Source of the DNA: Eremophila alpestris peregrina
Lineage: Eukaryota > Chordata > Aves > Passeriformes > Alaudidae
NCBI GenBank assembly: GCA_009792885.1
Contig: WMCF01000140.1
Coordinates: 2,376 to 66,375 of the forward strand
Direction: 5' to 3'
Length of the DNA: 64,000 nt
Shown here: positions 23,501 to 35,304 of the stretch, in pieces
Layout: each line of letters starts with the position of its first letter
How positions within the stretch are numbered: the stretch's first letter is position 1
The notes under the pieces: model-generated
Databases searched by the model: none
The model's input: the letters and a program-made list of their open reading frames with translations, nothing else
Told to the model about the DNA's origin: nothing
Made by a program: the position numbers and the translations under genes

Positions 23501-26500
23501 AATGGAAATTATTTCCCTGTTCGGGTTCTCCACCTATTCTGATTTATATTTTCACCTCAATTCCTACAAATACCCGCTCTACCTTACATGCACCTGTGCC
23601 ACTGGGAATGCTTCCCATGAAACACTGACTACCAAATACACAGCATTCTCTGGTGCTCCCTATAAATTTCATAGAAAAGACAGTAAAGTCATCTTGCAGA
23701 AAAATAATTTCAGAATAGAGTGACATCCAACACTTCTGGCACCAGTGTGACACTGTGCCCCTCGCCTGTGTGCCCACGTGTAAAACACACATGCCCATAC
23801 TTCTCCACTTCTCACAGCTTGCATAATCTGGTTGATCAAACCTAATTGAGCCCTTTCACAGTAAAAGTGTCAGGCAAAAGCAAATCCCAAGTCTGTGGAT
23901 TGTGCTTACAAAGCAGGACTTGGGCATTTTGTGCTGCCGAGTAAACAACGATTGCTTTGCATTACGAAAGAATATCGTACGCCAGAAACTCGCAGTCACC
24001 AGCACGTAAAACCCTTCTGCCACACTGTTTGCTGACTCCTTGGCACTGCAGAGCAACTGATGCATCTTTGGAAGTCAAGTGGGAAAAAGCAAACAGAAAA
24101 AATTCCTAACTTTACCAGAGAAGAACTTCATTCATTACTGGGTACAAGTAATAAAGCTTAGTCTCCAAATTATTATTTTCATGCCATATTCTGGATTTAG
24201 AAAAATGTTTCAGGGTTTCCTTATCAAAAGAATAAAGCATGCCTGTGCACACATAGTACTTTTAACACTATTCCCAAAGGGCTTTTCTTAGCAAGGGTAA
24301 GGTATCCCTCGCCTTGCTTTCATCTGCTTTCACTTTGTTTAGTATTGACTGAAGTAAATCACAGAATAACCACTTGTGGTGTTCATTTTCAGACCTAAGC
24401 TGGTGCAATTGTTCAGCCAACACAGCTGTGTCAGGAGACACGTACAGAACTTGCAGAAATTCAGCTTTATGCTTACTGTGCATTCACTCATCTCCTTGTA
24501 ACTATGACCTGTTTTTCACTTGCAGCAAAACAAACACATAAAACCAGGGACAACCCAAGGCAAACACAGGAACAGCATTTCAGGAGACAGAAAAGGTACA
24601 ATGCGTAATTTTTAGAAAATATTTTGTTGTGTTCCTCCTCCAGGTACAACTCACACAATGCTCAGTAGTACACAGTATTTAGGGCTGTGACTGATGCTGG
24701 AGCATTAACACACGAGATGAAAGGCAAAGGCTGCCAGAGCAGTGGTGAGACATTGCCAACCCATGGGCTCAATAAGCCTCAGTGCCACAGTTGGAAAGGA
24801 AAAGCTGGGTTTTAGGAAAGCCAAGAAGAATCAGTAAATTGGATTTCAGAGAGTCTGGAGCACAGTGGTGAAAGAAGAACTCTGTCAGAAACCCAGAGTC
24901 CAGAGAGATGGCGGGAGGAAGAATGAACAACCCCATAGAGAGGAGCTCCTGTGAATTGAGCTGCCTTTTAGAGCTGATTGCTCTTAACCTGGCCTAAAGG
25001 TTGAGACAGCGACTAAGCTGGGTTTGTACTTCCTCCATCTCCAATACCAATGAAACTGAACTGATCACGGAGACGTTGGTAAATATTTTTGCAAAAATAA
25101 AAAAAAAATTAAAAAAAATTAAAAGCAATACACATGCACACACAGTATAACAGTGGTGCCAGCCCAGCTCCTTTATTGCAAGGACAGAGCAAATGCCACA
25201 ATTTGCACTGAATCTTACTTCATCCTCCTATTTCATCCCCTTCCACCAAGCTGTGTAACCACCCTGTGCTGACCTTTAAATAAAGCATCCACAGGGGAAC
25301 AGCACGAGCTGCAGTGAAGGACAAGGGCTGTCAATCACTGCTGACCCAGCACAGTAGTGAATCCCAGTCTTCTCAAAAACGCTCTAATTTGCTTTTGAAT
25401 GCAGCCCTCCTTGAGTAAAGAGTTTTCTTTGCAAGAAACCAAATGCCTTAACTGAAAATAAAACACACAGCACATATTTGGGTAACACTCTTCACTTTTA
25501 TTCTGAGTACATTTGAACCATATTAAGAAGGGTTGTCAGCCCTTTCCTGACAACAAAAGAGAGACCTTGGAATCAGCAGCTTGGAAGAACCTACTTGACT
25601 CCTTGCTGCTTCAGCCTGACCATTGCTAGTGCCCATATCCTGGTTCAGATCCATGTGATTGTTTCAATGTCCTGCTCCTGACATCTCCTGCAAGAGGGTG
25701 CTCCTGCAGTACAGCAGCTACAAGCACTGGCCATCACACTGCCTTCACCTCACACCACAGCAAAGCAGCAGCCAGGCACCCCACTCCCAACATATATCAC
25801 ACTGACAGTATTGTTCCACGGGGCTAGAGCCTGGAAAACACCTTACTACTACTGGTACTTGCTCTAGCACAATAAACTGCTCTGGAAGGGGCTACTGCTT
25901 GAAGCTGTAAAGCAAGCAGAAGGTTGGGACTGAAATAAATAACACCTGGCAACATGAAGCAGTTCTGTGCACCTCTTCAGCTTTGAGCAACTCCTGCATT
26001 TCTAAGGACATGAGCATTGTACATTTTTTCCTCCATTTTCCTGAATGAACAGCATTACTATCAGCAAAACATCCATAGTGCATCTGAAGGATACAAAAGT
26101 ATCCTTCCTATTTACATACTGCGAGGAACGGCCAGGAGCATATCCAGCTGTTCATACCAAAAGCTCTGTTACCGGTGGAGAAACCCGAGGAACTGAACTT
26201 ACAGACTGTTTCCCAGGAACTGCTCAGCCCAGCAAGTCTGTGCAGCAAGGTTCCCTAAGTGACACCTACACAGAGGTGACAACCCCTACATGGCCCTTGC
26301 TGGCTGCTTCTCCAAACCAACATGTTCCTGGTTTTGTACCCACCTCTGTTCCCACAGGTACCAGCAGGTCCCACAGGGTACCTGCACACAACCACTCCAC
26401 AGGTGTGGTTCCCTACACCCAGGAATGACCACCTCTTCCCAGAGCTGTGGGACTGTACGAGCATTCTTTGTAACACAGTCCCAAAACTACTATTCTGACC

Positions 26501-29500
26501 TGAAATGTAACACAGGTGACAACGGCATAGACTCTGTCCATGCTCTTCAAGACATCCATCTGGGAAGACCTTGTATCCTGTCCTGCATTTTAACAGATGA
26601 GATGGTTCAGGACATGGCATCACAGGACAGGCAGTGACAAACAGCTGCCACTGTCCCTCCATTCCACACTCCAAGCCTCACACTCCTACCCCCTCCCACA
26701 TGCCAGCTCTGGCACTTGTCTTGGCATCTCAGTGATGGATATGTGGTGAAAAATAAAGACTTCAAAATTTTTTCCCCCAGTACCCAGAAACGCCAAGAAA
26801 AGATACCAAAAAATGGATGCCAGTCCCCAGAGGTGCTGCAGACCTTCCCCCAAGCACAGATGGAGATGCTGTGGTAAGGGCACACTTGAGTATGTTAAGG
26901 ACATCCTTTAACACCAAAAACAACCCCAAAGCTGCAGCCCCACAGAATGGCACAGAGTGTCTGGGGATATGGGGTAGGTCTGCATCAGGCAGCATGGGCC
27001 AGCCTGAGAGCAGAAAGGAAATAACCAAGAAACAGACGACAAATATTTTCAAGCTCTACCACAGCTGACATCTCTCCTTATTCTTACAAAACACCACCAT
27101 GCAGGATTTTATGAGATCTGCTGAAATCCTGTCAGAAGGTGACAGGCAAACCACCGAGCTCTGCAGCACAAGAGCAGAATTTCACCACACTGGCACTGCT
27201 CATGGCCACAGAGTCTGGGCCCTACTTTGCCCTTTCCCAGCACCCTCAGTCTCCTTCTTTCAATCACTCAGTCAATGTGGTTTCAAGCTCTGAAAGTCCA
27301 AGATGAGCAGCAGTGCACCGTGGCAGCTCCTACAGGACGACCTCCACCCAACTGTGCAGACATCATCTCATTTGTATTCTCGGTCGATCCTATCGAGCTT
27401 CAGTCAAAATCTGGCCCTACCCTGAACAAACAAAAAACTACGTAAGATAATAACCCTCAAATGCCACCAGCACTCCAGAGAGTCGCCCTTTAAATGTTTT
27501 TATTGAAAGTCTGGAGGCAGCAGAAGAGGCAGGCAGGCAAAACAGTTGACCCGCATATTGTCACCAAACACTACTGAAAACGATGAAGGGTGAGAGGGCT
27601 GCTTTATTTTGGAACACAAAGTCTCAAACAGGAGCTAACAAAAGCAAAGGCTATTGATTCTCCATCAGGATTGAAACAGAATCTCATGACCGACTTTAGG
27701 GCTTCAAAAACCACGCCATAAACCTTTCAGCTGTCACCTGGTACAGATACTCAGTGTACAGATGTCACACACTAATGTATGTTCTTCAGCAACAGTAACC
27801 TGAGCATTCTCTGGGCAGCACTGGGACTGGTTTGGTTTTATTAGATAATTGCACTGACCACGCTGTCACCGACAGTCAAACGCACCATCAGTCCCAGGGC
27901 TGTGAACCAGTTCAGCACAATCCATCACCTCTCAAGTATCCTGGAACAGACAGCCAGTGATCCCAGGGCAACGCTCCCAAGAGTGCAAAAAACCATCATG
28001 ATCAAATAATTGTTTATTAGAACTTCCTGCCTTATCTGTAATCCAGGGGAGCTGGGGAAAGCTTACAGAAACAAAGTGTCACTGAAAAGACTGTGATTTA
28101 AAATTCAGATTGAGTTACTAACATAACTGATGTTCTCTAAAACGCTTTTAAATATGACTCCACTACAGATAACACTTTTTCTTAGAATCAGCTGCACAAA
28201 TTTCAAGCATTTATGAACCCAATGAAAACCAGCAGCAGCCACCTGATCTCACAACGTTATCTGTATTTGTCTTTTCCACGGCTCTGGGAGTGCAGTGGGT
28301 AACAGGAGCTGGATTATCATTTTCCTGCAAACCAGACTATGCAAGTACCTCAAAGTGCTCCTGATTTCCTGAGTGAGACAATTTAAGGGCTAAATCCTGC
28401 CCTCTAGTGTACCCGTGGGTGGTGGTGCCCTTGGAGCCTTCCCCACTTCCTAATTGGGCAGAAAACAGCTGGGAGGGACAGGAAGCTCAATCCCCACTGG
28501 AGACACTTCGTGTTGCCTTGGTCCACCTTTGGAATGTACCTGCTACTGGATCACACAGCCCCGGGGTGGGCAAGGCTCACTAGGAACTGGGAGAGAGCAT
28601 TAGCAGACACAGTGAGAGATGAGAAGGCATTCTCCCTTAGGCAGGAACACGATGGTATCTCTAGGACAAAAGAAGCAAAGGAAGCATATTCCCAACTTTT
28701 TCACACAGGGGATCTCTGCTACCTCATTCCCTAAAGGCAACGACATCCAGGAGCCAGGAGGAATTTCTGTGCTATGCCACAAAGTACTTGGCAAAGCACT
28801 GAAGGTCTGTGCAAGAGATCAAAAGTAAGGCACAAAGAGTCTGTTTCCAGAAGGACTTGGGTAGAAGCAATGTATTTGAACATTTTGGGGCAGTTTTTAA
28901 AGGAGTCACCTCTCACTTAGTGCAAACATTTGGAACAGATCTTGCCCTGTCAATAGCTCCAGCCATGTCTGTAGGACACCAACATGGGAAAGGAGATACT
29001 CCAAGTCCCAAAAAACTTACACACCTATAAAAGCTAAACACCAGATCCTGAGCCTTCATGGGAAAACACTTCCTGACATTTGCTCAACTTGAGGATCACC
29101 ATGAGTTTTCTCCCATTGCATGATCAGTGATCAGATTTCCATTGTCTTCCCTGAGCTGCTCTAAAAGTCAGTCTATACCTCAGCAGTCTCTCAAAATATT
29201 TAGAGCATAACCATTTAAATGTTGTGAGAGAAACAAGTCAAAAATGCTAATATTAATCCTAATTTATGAAAGGAGCCTTGTTAGGAAATTTTCCTGGACC
29301 AGTATTACCCTATTTTATATTTTCTTCAGATATTTATGGAAGAGGAGAGAGGTACTGAGCAGGAAGAAGGTATTTCATACATCTGCAGGGTGGACTGAGC
29401 TCACACAGCTGAATCCTTTCCCAGTGAGAGGCTGGAGCCTTGTCACCTCATTAAGGAGTGGACAAGAATGGCTCGGGATGCCTTGGATACTGTCTTGGGT

Positions 29501-32500
29501 TATGCTCATCACGAAACAAAGCTGCTTAAGAAATTATGGAAATACATAAATACCAACCATTCCTCATATAGGGGAACTCTGAAAGGAACCAGCTGTGCTA
29601 CTAGACATGTTCTAAATGTATGGAGAAGCGTTCCCTTCCCATTTTCCAGGCTTTTCCCCCTCACCAGCACTGTAGCCTCTTTGAGGGGAACACCTCTGGA
29701 GAGCTTCTAAAACCCTTTCCAAAAACACTGCGTCCTTTGTACATTTTCCAGAGCATGAATCAACAGTTGTTGATCAACAACAACCCAGCCATGTTTTTTG
29801 TTTTGCTTTAGACAACAAAACTCTCAGAAAACGACTTCTGTTTGTTGTTTGTCTGAAAGTACCTCTTCAAGGGAAACTCTCCAGAGGGAGTCCCCAGAGT
29901 GTGTCCAAAGGGGCAATCCACTGCAGTCACGGCAGCACGCGTCAGATGTGGCAATAATGGCCCATGGAAGATGCCCTGTCCTGGGTTTCAGCCGTGTCAA
30001 TCATATGATCCCAATCCTCCAGCATGGAGGATCTCAACTTCCATACTTCATTTCATTAACAACACAATTATCAATAAATGAAGGTGAGTGGGGTGAGTGT
30101 AAAACCAGGCACTGATATAAAGCAGATGTGTATTTTGAATAGAGGCAGGAGAAGGGGAGCTAAAAAGGACATGGATCATGGAAATTGGTTTACACTATTA
30201 AAACTTTGGTCTGAAACATAAGGAGACAGTAACTAGCCTTCTAAAAATAAGAACTTCCTTTAAAAGTAAGAAGAATGATGTGCTACTGAAATGTTATTTT
30301 CTATAATTAATTCCTAAGAATAGCAGCAACCACAAGCATCTCTACTAACTGGCCTTCAATTATTTCTAAACCAAACGGTGCAGACATTGTATTGCTTTTC
30401 TCAAAACCACCTTACAAAACCTTTTGTTTAACTAAGAAAATCACCCTGAATTCCTCGAGGTGTCTATTTTAATTGCTAATTTCTTTTTTGAAGTCCTTTC
30501 ACGTTGTCCAAGATTTATTGCCCTCTGCCGTGCCAGGAATGCCACGAGATTTCACAGGGACTTCTACAGAGCAGCGCTCAGCAGGTCAGAGTTGAGCAGA
30601 GCCGTGTGCAATGACGTATTTTAGCAAGGATGCGAAGGACGTGGCCCACGCAATGCCCCAGCAATGAGCCTCCCTGATGCCTCAAGCACTGATCACTCTC
30701 TGCTTCTCAGAACTAGGGTCTTCCAGGGAAAAGAAAAAAGGAAGGAAGAAAAAGCAACAAGCCAAGAGCTGTCTGATAATGAGCAAAGGAGAGAATGCAC
30801 TACTAGGAAAGCATGAGATGTCAGTTGGAAATTGTAGTATTGATTAGGCTCAACAGGAAGAGAAAACATACACTGATGGACTCAATAATTAAAAATTAGT
30901 ATTAGTTTTCCTGAGAGAATAATAAAAAAGACAGGGGGGAAGAAATTATTATGGGGGAGCTCTATGATGAAAAAGGCAGCAGTGATAAATACCCCCTCCA
31001 CACAGGGCAGCCTGGCCCAGCCAGGTGAGCACACAACAACACACACGACCACTACCTGCACTCTTCAAAAGCAAAGATGGGGAATGAGGCAAGAACCCAA
31101 CAGCCATGGCAAATGTCTTGGACTCAACTTCAGCCTTGTACATCCTCCACTTAACATCACCTGCATTTGCAGATTTTCAGCACATTTCCATAGCTACTTC
31201 TAGGGTGAGGTGACATGTCTGATGAACTGAAGAGATTTATTTCCTTTAAGGATTCCTGTTAAAAGACTTCTTTGGGATTTGAGTAAAACTAAATGCTTTG
31301 CAAAAGGCAAATGTCTAAAGTAAAGTGGAAAGTAGTATTAAGAATCTTTGGTCTGTCTCCTCACTTCTTTTTCCTCTGCATCTCTGAGTTTAGCCCGGTC
31401 CCTGCATCCATCACTCAGCACAGGTGCAAAGCAGATGAAGAATCCCAGTAAGGCATTTCACCTGCTCCTCGTGCCAGGTGCCTGCAGGCAGGCCTTGCAC
31501 AGGTAACAAATTCCCCCAACCAGGAATGGTGCTGGGACGATCCAGCAGCTACGCAGCAACTCCCCGTACCTGCGCTGAAGGAATGTGCCTCGCAGGCACA
31601 TCAGAAACTCACCACTACATCCACAAAACCCCCATGCTGAATACTTCCAAAATACCCTGAGCTCTGTAAAAGGCATTTCATTTGCAGCCTCTATTGGTAC
31701 CAGCAACCTGCCACACACTCCCTGCAAGCCTGTGGTCGATCACTCAGTCCATGGGCTATGTTCTCAGCCCAGGAGCCTTTCCCTCCCTTCAAAAGACTGG
31801 AGGGACAACGTCCTGCTGCTGCTGGAATCCATACATTTTATCTGTATCTAAACCACAATTAAGTTTAAAAAAGACTTTATAACAAACAGCAGTTAGTTAT
31901 ACACCCTGCTTCTTTGGCCAGATTTATGCCTCTGTTCCTAAGAGTACCTGTGTGCCACAAGTGCTCCTACCCGCACTGGGAAAAAGAACAACCTCCTCTC
32001 TCCCTTGATGCATCCAAGCATTCAGCGCCGCCGTGCAGAGCCGTCAAGTGTCATCAGAGCCCTGTAAGGGCCACTCAAACAAACTCGAGACCCCTTCAAG
32101 CCCGTAACCAAACCTCTGTGCACCTGACGAGCTCTGTACGCAGCAGGTTGAGCGCGGAGCCGCCAGCGAGGCTTTGTCCCGGCACATCCGGCGGGACCAC
32201 CAGCTACGGGACGCGGGTATGAATTCACTGGCTATGAATTAACTCCGTGCGCGTACTCGCGGTTATTCGCACAGGAACATTCGGCACATTGACGGGCGCT
32301 TTCCCAGCACGGCTCGCTGCCGAAGCTCCGGCAGGGCGGGACGGCCGAGGCGCGGCGCCTCTCGCAGCCCCGCTACCCGGGCGAGGAGCCGCCCGCCCAC
32401 CCCGGTGCCGCCCGCGGTGGTCCCGGGATACACTCACTGTGCGGGTCGCTCTTCTCGCGGACGCCGTCCACCTTCCCGTCGGGGTTGATGCGCAGGAAGA

Positions 32501-32615
32501 AGCCGCCGTTCTTGCAGTACAGGCGCTTGGGGTCCTTGAAGTGCCCCGGGGGAAAGGCGCCGCCGCCGCCGTCGTCGGGCAGCGTGGCGATGCCCCCCGC
32601 CGCCGCCGCCGCCAT
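14348..32615 (-). CDS. FGF2: FGF2, basic fibroblast growth factor (three coding exons)
   Basis: FGF2 is a heparin-binding growth factor that signals through FGF receptors. It has no signal peptide and leaves cells by an unconventional route; longer forms are nuclear. Joining 32615-32438, 18174-18071 and 14533-14348 (minus strand) gives 468 nt and 155 residues, the canonical 18-kDa length. Seen: the beta-trefoil core from GHFKDPKRLYCKNGGFF through NNYNTYRSRKYSDWYVALKR to the conserved end LFLPMSAKS, and splice phases identical to mammals. Basic residues K128, R129 and K134 (heparin/phosphoinositide site) are kept. Residue 78 is Ser, 82 is Phe and 96 is Tyr; only Cys34 and Cys101 remain. The long 3' UTR overlaps NUDT6 in antisense. 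Identification is certain. Confidence 0.98.
14534..18070 (-). other. FGF2 intron 2
   Basis: A 3.5-kb phase-0 intron (donor TTG|GTAAGC at its high end). I see no exon or recognisable repeat. AT-rich segments occur near 17510-17580. Confidence 0.85.
18071..18174 (-). CDS. FGF2: FGF2 coding exon 2
   Basis: A 104-nt exon, residues 60 (split) to 94: KLQLQAEERGVVSIKGVSAN then RFLAMKEDGRLLAL. The acceptor is TTTGCAG, preceded by a 15-T homopolymer (18188-18202). Ser78 (18119-18121) and Phe82 (18107-18109) replace mammalian Cys and Tyr. Confidence 0.98.
18188..18202. repeat. 15-bp A/T homopolymer by FGF2 exon 2 acceptor
   Basis: Fifteen consecutive A on the plus strand, which is a T15 tract in the FGF2 pre-mRNA sense, starting 14 nt upstream of exon 2. 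It probably doubles as the polypyrimidine tract. Confidence 0.9.
21921..21995 (-). mobile_element. Short CR1 LINE remnant in FGF2 intron 1
   Basis: The text AGGATCACACAGAACTCGGG followed by CAGAAGGACTCTCTCTAGTCCAGCC and CTGCTCAAGAG resembles the diverged reverse complement of a CR1 3' tail (hallmark: repeated ATCAC/GGAAGGGAC/TCCAGCC text). Short and degraded, so the family call is moderate. Confidence 0.6.
25085..25128. repeat. A/T-rich low-complexity tract
   Basis: A run of A-rich text interrupted only by TT pairs (AAATAAAAAAAAAATTAAAA pattern repeated). Simple-sequence DNA inside FGF2 intron 1 with no apparent function. Confidence 0.85.
32438..32615 (-). CDS. FGF2: FGF2 coding exon 1 (AUG-initiated 18-kDa form)
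   Basis: ATG at 32615; 59 residues plus one base. It begins MAAAAAGGIATLPDDGGGG, then AFPPGHFKDPKRLYCK, and ends SDPH at donor CACA|GTGAGT. The start is fixed by similarity to chicken and human 18-kDa FGF2. The same frame stays open upstream. Confidence 0.97.
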
Positions 32616-32708
32616 GCGCCGGGCTCCGGCGGCACCGCGCCGCGCCGGGCCCCCGCCGCCCCCCGCCGCCAGCGCCGGGCGGCCTCGGCCCCTGCCCCGG
32701 CCGTCCAG
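32616..32708 (-). CDS. FGF2: Predicted CUG-initiated N-terminal extension of FGF2 (nuclear isoforms)
   Basis: The frame is open upstream of the AUG. In-frame CTG codons lie at 32708-32706 (31 codons upstream; A at -3, G at +4) and 32672-32670 (19 codons upstream; G at -3, G at +4), both in strong initiation contexts. The extension contains DGRGRGRGRP, an Arg-Gly repeat like the one that directs mammalian high-molecular-weight FGF2 to the nucleus, and ends GARR before Met1. Extensions of 19 and 31 residues would add roughly 2 and 3 kDa. CUG initiation of FGF2 is established in mammals; its use here is inferred. Confidence 0.7.
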
Positions 32709-33083
32709 CCTCGCCTCGCAAGCCCCGAGCCCCGCCGAGCTCCCGACACGTCCCGTCCCGGCCGGTCCGCGGGAGCTGCGCAACGGCGCTGCCGGCTCGG
32801 GAGAGCGGGGAGCACGACAAGCGACAGAACTCAGCACGCCCGGGACGGGCTCCCCGCCGGCACCGGGCTGCCCCCGCCGCGCCCCGCCCCCGACCGCCCC
32901 CGCGCCGCGCCGGGGGCCGCTCCCTGCGCTGGCACAGCCGGGCCGGCCATCTCGGGGGACCGGGCAGGGGCCGCGGCGGGTCCCCGCGCCGAGGAACCCC
33001 GGCCTGGAGCGCGGGGCTCTGTCCGGCCGAGCATCGCTACCGCCAGCGCTGGAAACGGGATGCCGCGAACATGGGTCGGACAT

Positions 33084-35090
33084 CTTCTCCTCTGGCCTTA
33101 TAAGAAAAGTAACTGGAGAGTTATTTTAGACCAGAAGAAGTTGTGTGGTCTCTGCACCATACTAAATTGTTTAAATCACAATATGATGAAACGTGTTTAA
33201 AATAAATCCGTGTCAAACATTTTGTTTCATTGCATTCACCAGAAACCAGTTCTCCCATCCAACAGGAGCAAACTGATAGCAAAAGGCAACAGGTGAAAAT
33301 TCTGGCACAGGCCTTCCCTCTCTAATAAAACAAATGTACACAGCGTTTATAAAGTGTAGCGACCCATCAGATGCACTTTGTGCCTGAGGCTGACAACAAA
33401 ACAGGATGAAAAGGTTTGTTTCCAAAACATACTTTGCACCCCCGATCTCCTGTTTAACAGCGGGCTGGCTGCTCATGCCTGGAGCTTGGGAAGCTCTCCG
33501 CCTTCAAAGGCAGCACAAGCAGCCCTGGACAGTCCCAAGTGGGACTGCAAACACTGGGCTTTTCACAGAGCCAATATGGAGCAACCCACAGGAACAAACC
33601 ACCGCCAAGGCAGGCACAGCGTCCAGCTCACGCAGTTTGCAATATTCACTGTGCTAGCAAGTACGTCAAGGATAGTTTGTTGCCGCTTAACTTCTCTTCC
33701 CAGCTCTGACCTCTGGCAAGCCATAAATTTTAGCTCTTTACCAGAATCAGAGACAGTCACGCTGCTTCCCACACCCTCGTGAGGAAAGGAGCAGGCGGAG
33801 CACAGCCCAGCCCGGGCACAGGTTCACCCCGTGTCAGCGGCTCCCCCTCAATGCCACAGGCACAGCCCAAGGGCAGGCATCTGCTGCCAAATGGGCATTG
33901 CAGCCTCCTTGCTCCGTGAGCAATTCCCCTTCCCTAGGTTCCAGCCACACATCCACTTCAAACACTATTTCTCATGGAAATCCCACGTTATCACTGTACC
34001 TGAGAGTTCTGGACAGTCACAGCAAAGACCCTCCTTGTTCCCTCTTGCTCCTCCTCTGCAGCAGAGCTTCCATTCATGGCATTTTGTGTCCTTGCACTAT
34101 GGAGCCTTCCAAAGTCCTTGTGTCTTTCTTGGAAGGCAGATGAAGGGAAGATGAAGCTAAATTCAGACAGATGAAGGGAAGGGGTGAAAATGTCATTTTT
34201 AAAACTCTAATAAGTTCTTTAAAAAGCAAAAAAGCAATCTCAAAATGCTTAAAACCAAAGAACTTTTCTAAAGACTAAACATCCATGGTTCCACCCAGCC
34301 ATTTCTGGAACTCTACATTCCATGCACACACAGCAGCCCTCCCAGCTCTCAGCTGGATGCCCTGTCCCAGAGCTGCTTTACAGGACAGGCTGAGCCTTGG
34401 AGCCCTGATCTCCATGAGGAGGCTGAACCCAGTGGTGGCAGGGTGGGAATGGCAACCAGCTTAAGTTCTTTATCAAATGATCTTTTTGAAAACCAGCAAA
34501 ATCCAGTTCACTGATAAAACTGTGAGGCTTGAGAACTCTTGAGAAGCTTGTCACTGGGAATTGTGTCCTTGGGGCCTACAACTAAAAGATAACAGAGCTA
34601 AAATGGAAGTCCTATTCCCTAAGCAACCTAGGCTCACCTCAAGATCTGTCAACTTTCTATATTTTTTAATGTATTTTCCTTTCTCTTCTTCAAATGGAAA
34701 ACATGCCTGGATTTATTTTCTCCACTGTACTTTCTTCTGCAGTCCAGCTTCTTAATAAGGTCATTAATACTGCTCTTAAACATTGACTAAGGCGATTCTG
34801 GCAGTAGCATTTTCCTTTCTTGTGGCTTCTTCCACCACCCTTTCTCAACTCAGACCTTCCACACAATTACACCCAGATGGCTTCCCCTCCACCCAGCCCA
34901 TCAATTATCCAACCCCTTCACAAGCCTTCTATCGGCCTGTGTGAGACACTCCATGTTACAGTGCCTCACACCCCACCTTCCTGCTACTTCAAAAGTGCCT
35001 CTTAGACACCTTTTCTCTAACCTGTTCCATTTATCAGAACTGCTGCCATTCTCTCTTTGTCCTGCACTGTTTTGTAACCAGCTACAAATG
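33084..35090. other. Intergenic DNA upstream of FGF2
   Basis: No gene recognised on either strand beyond the FGF2 promoter. Open frames are short and without family resemblance. An approximate 17-bp tandem duplication occurs just beyond, at 35271-35304. Confidence 0.7.
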
Positions 35091-35094
35091 TTAA

Positions 35095-35175
35095 TCAGAG
35101 AACATCACAAGCTGGAAGGGTCCCATAAGAATCATCTGAGTCCAATTCCCTGCTCCTCACAGGAATGCCTTACCT
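35095..35175 (-). mobile_element. CR1 LINE remnant
   Basis: The text CAGAGAACATCACAAGCTGG then AAGGGTCCCATAAGAATCATCTGAGTCCAATTCCCTGCTC matches the diverged reverse complement of a CR1 3' end. Its 5' part is too degraded to trace. Confidence 0.75.
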
Positions 35176-35270
35176 CTTACAGAGAAAAAGCTGTTTTATT
35201 CAGCACTGCTCTCACACACAGAAGTCATACTAACCACAAGGTACATCTGCACATCCAACCATCTCATTTA

Positions 35271-35304
35271 TTCAATAGATAATTCTATTCAATAGATAAT
35301 TTAT
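35271..35304. repeat. 17-bp tandem duplication
   Basis: TTCAATAGATAATTCTA is followed directly by TTCAATAGATAATTTAT, a recent-looking local duplication in non-coding DNA. Confidence 0.85.

Larger units (their letters stand above)
18175..32437 (-). other. FGF2 intron 1 (14.3 kb)
   Basis: A phase-1 intron from the donor CACA|GTGAGT to the exon 2 acceptor. No coding exon is recognised on either strand; long open frames such as 22201-22728 (plus) lack any family resemblance. It holds a short CR1 remnant (21921-21995), A/T-rich low complexity near 25085-25130 and a 16-bp perfect palindrome at 29766-29781. Confidence 0.8.
32240..33070 (-). promoter_or_regulatory. FGF2: FGF2 CpG-island promoter and GC-rich 5' UTR
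   Basis: An extremely GC- and CpG-rich block around FGF2 exon 1. On the minus strand the region 32880-32910 contains several GGGGCGGGGC/GGGGGCGG boxes suited to Sp1, as known for mammalian FGF2. A CTTATAAG sequence at 33097-33104 is the only TATA-like element just upstream; if used, transcription would begin near 33070. The GC-rich leader is the kind that in mammals carries an internal ribosome entry site, but that is not visible from sequence alone. Confidence 0.7.

Noticed and set aside
32247..33200. 317-codon plus-strand open frame opposite FGF2 exon 1
   Set aside because: It is Ala/Arg/Pro-rich translation of CpG-island DNA antisense to the real FGF2 exon. No sign of selection as protein.
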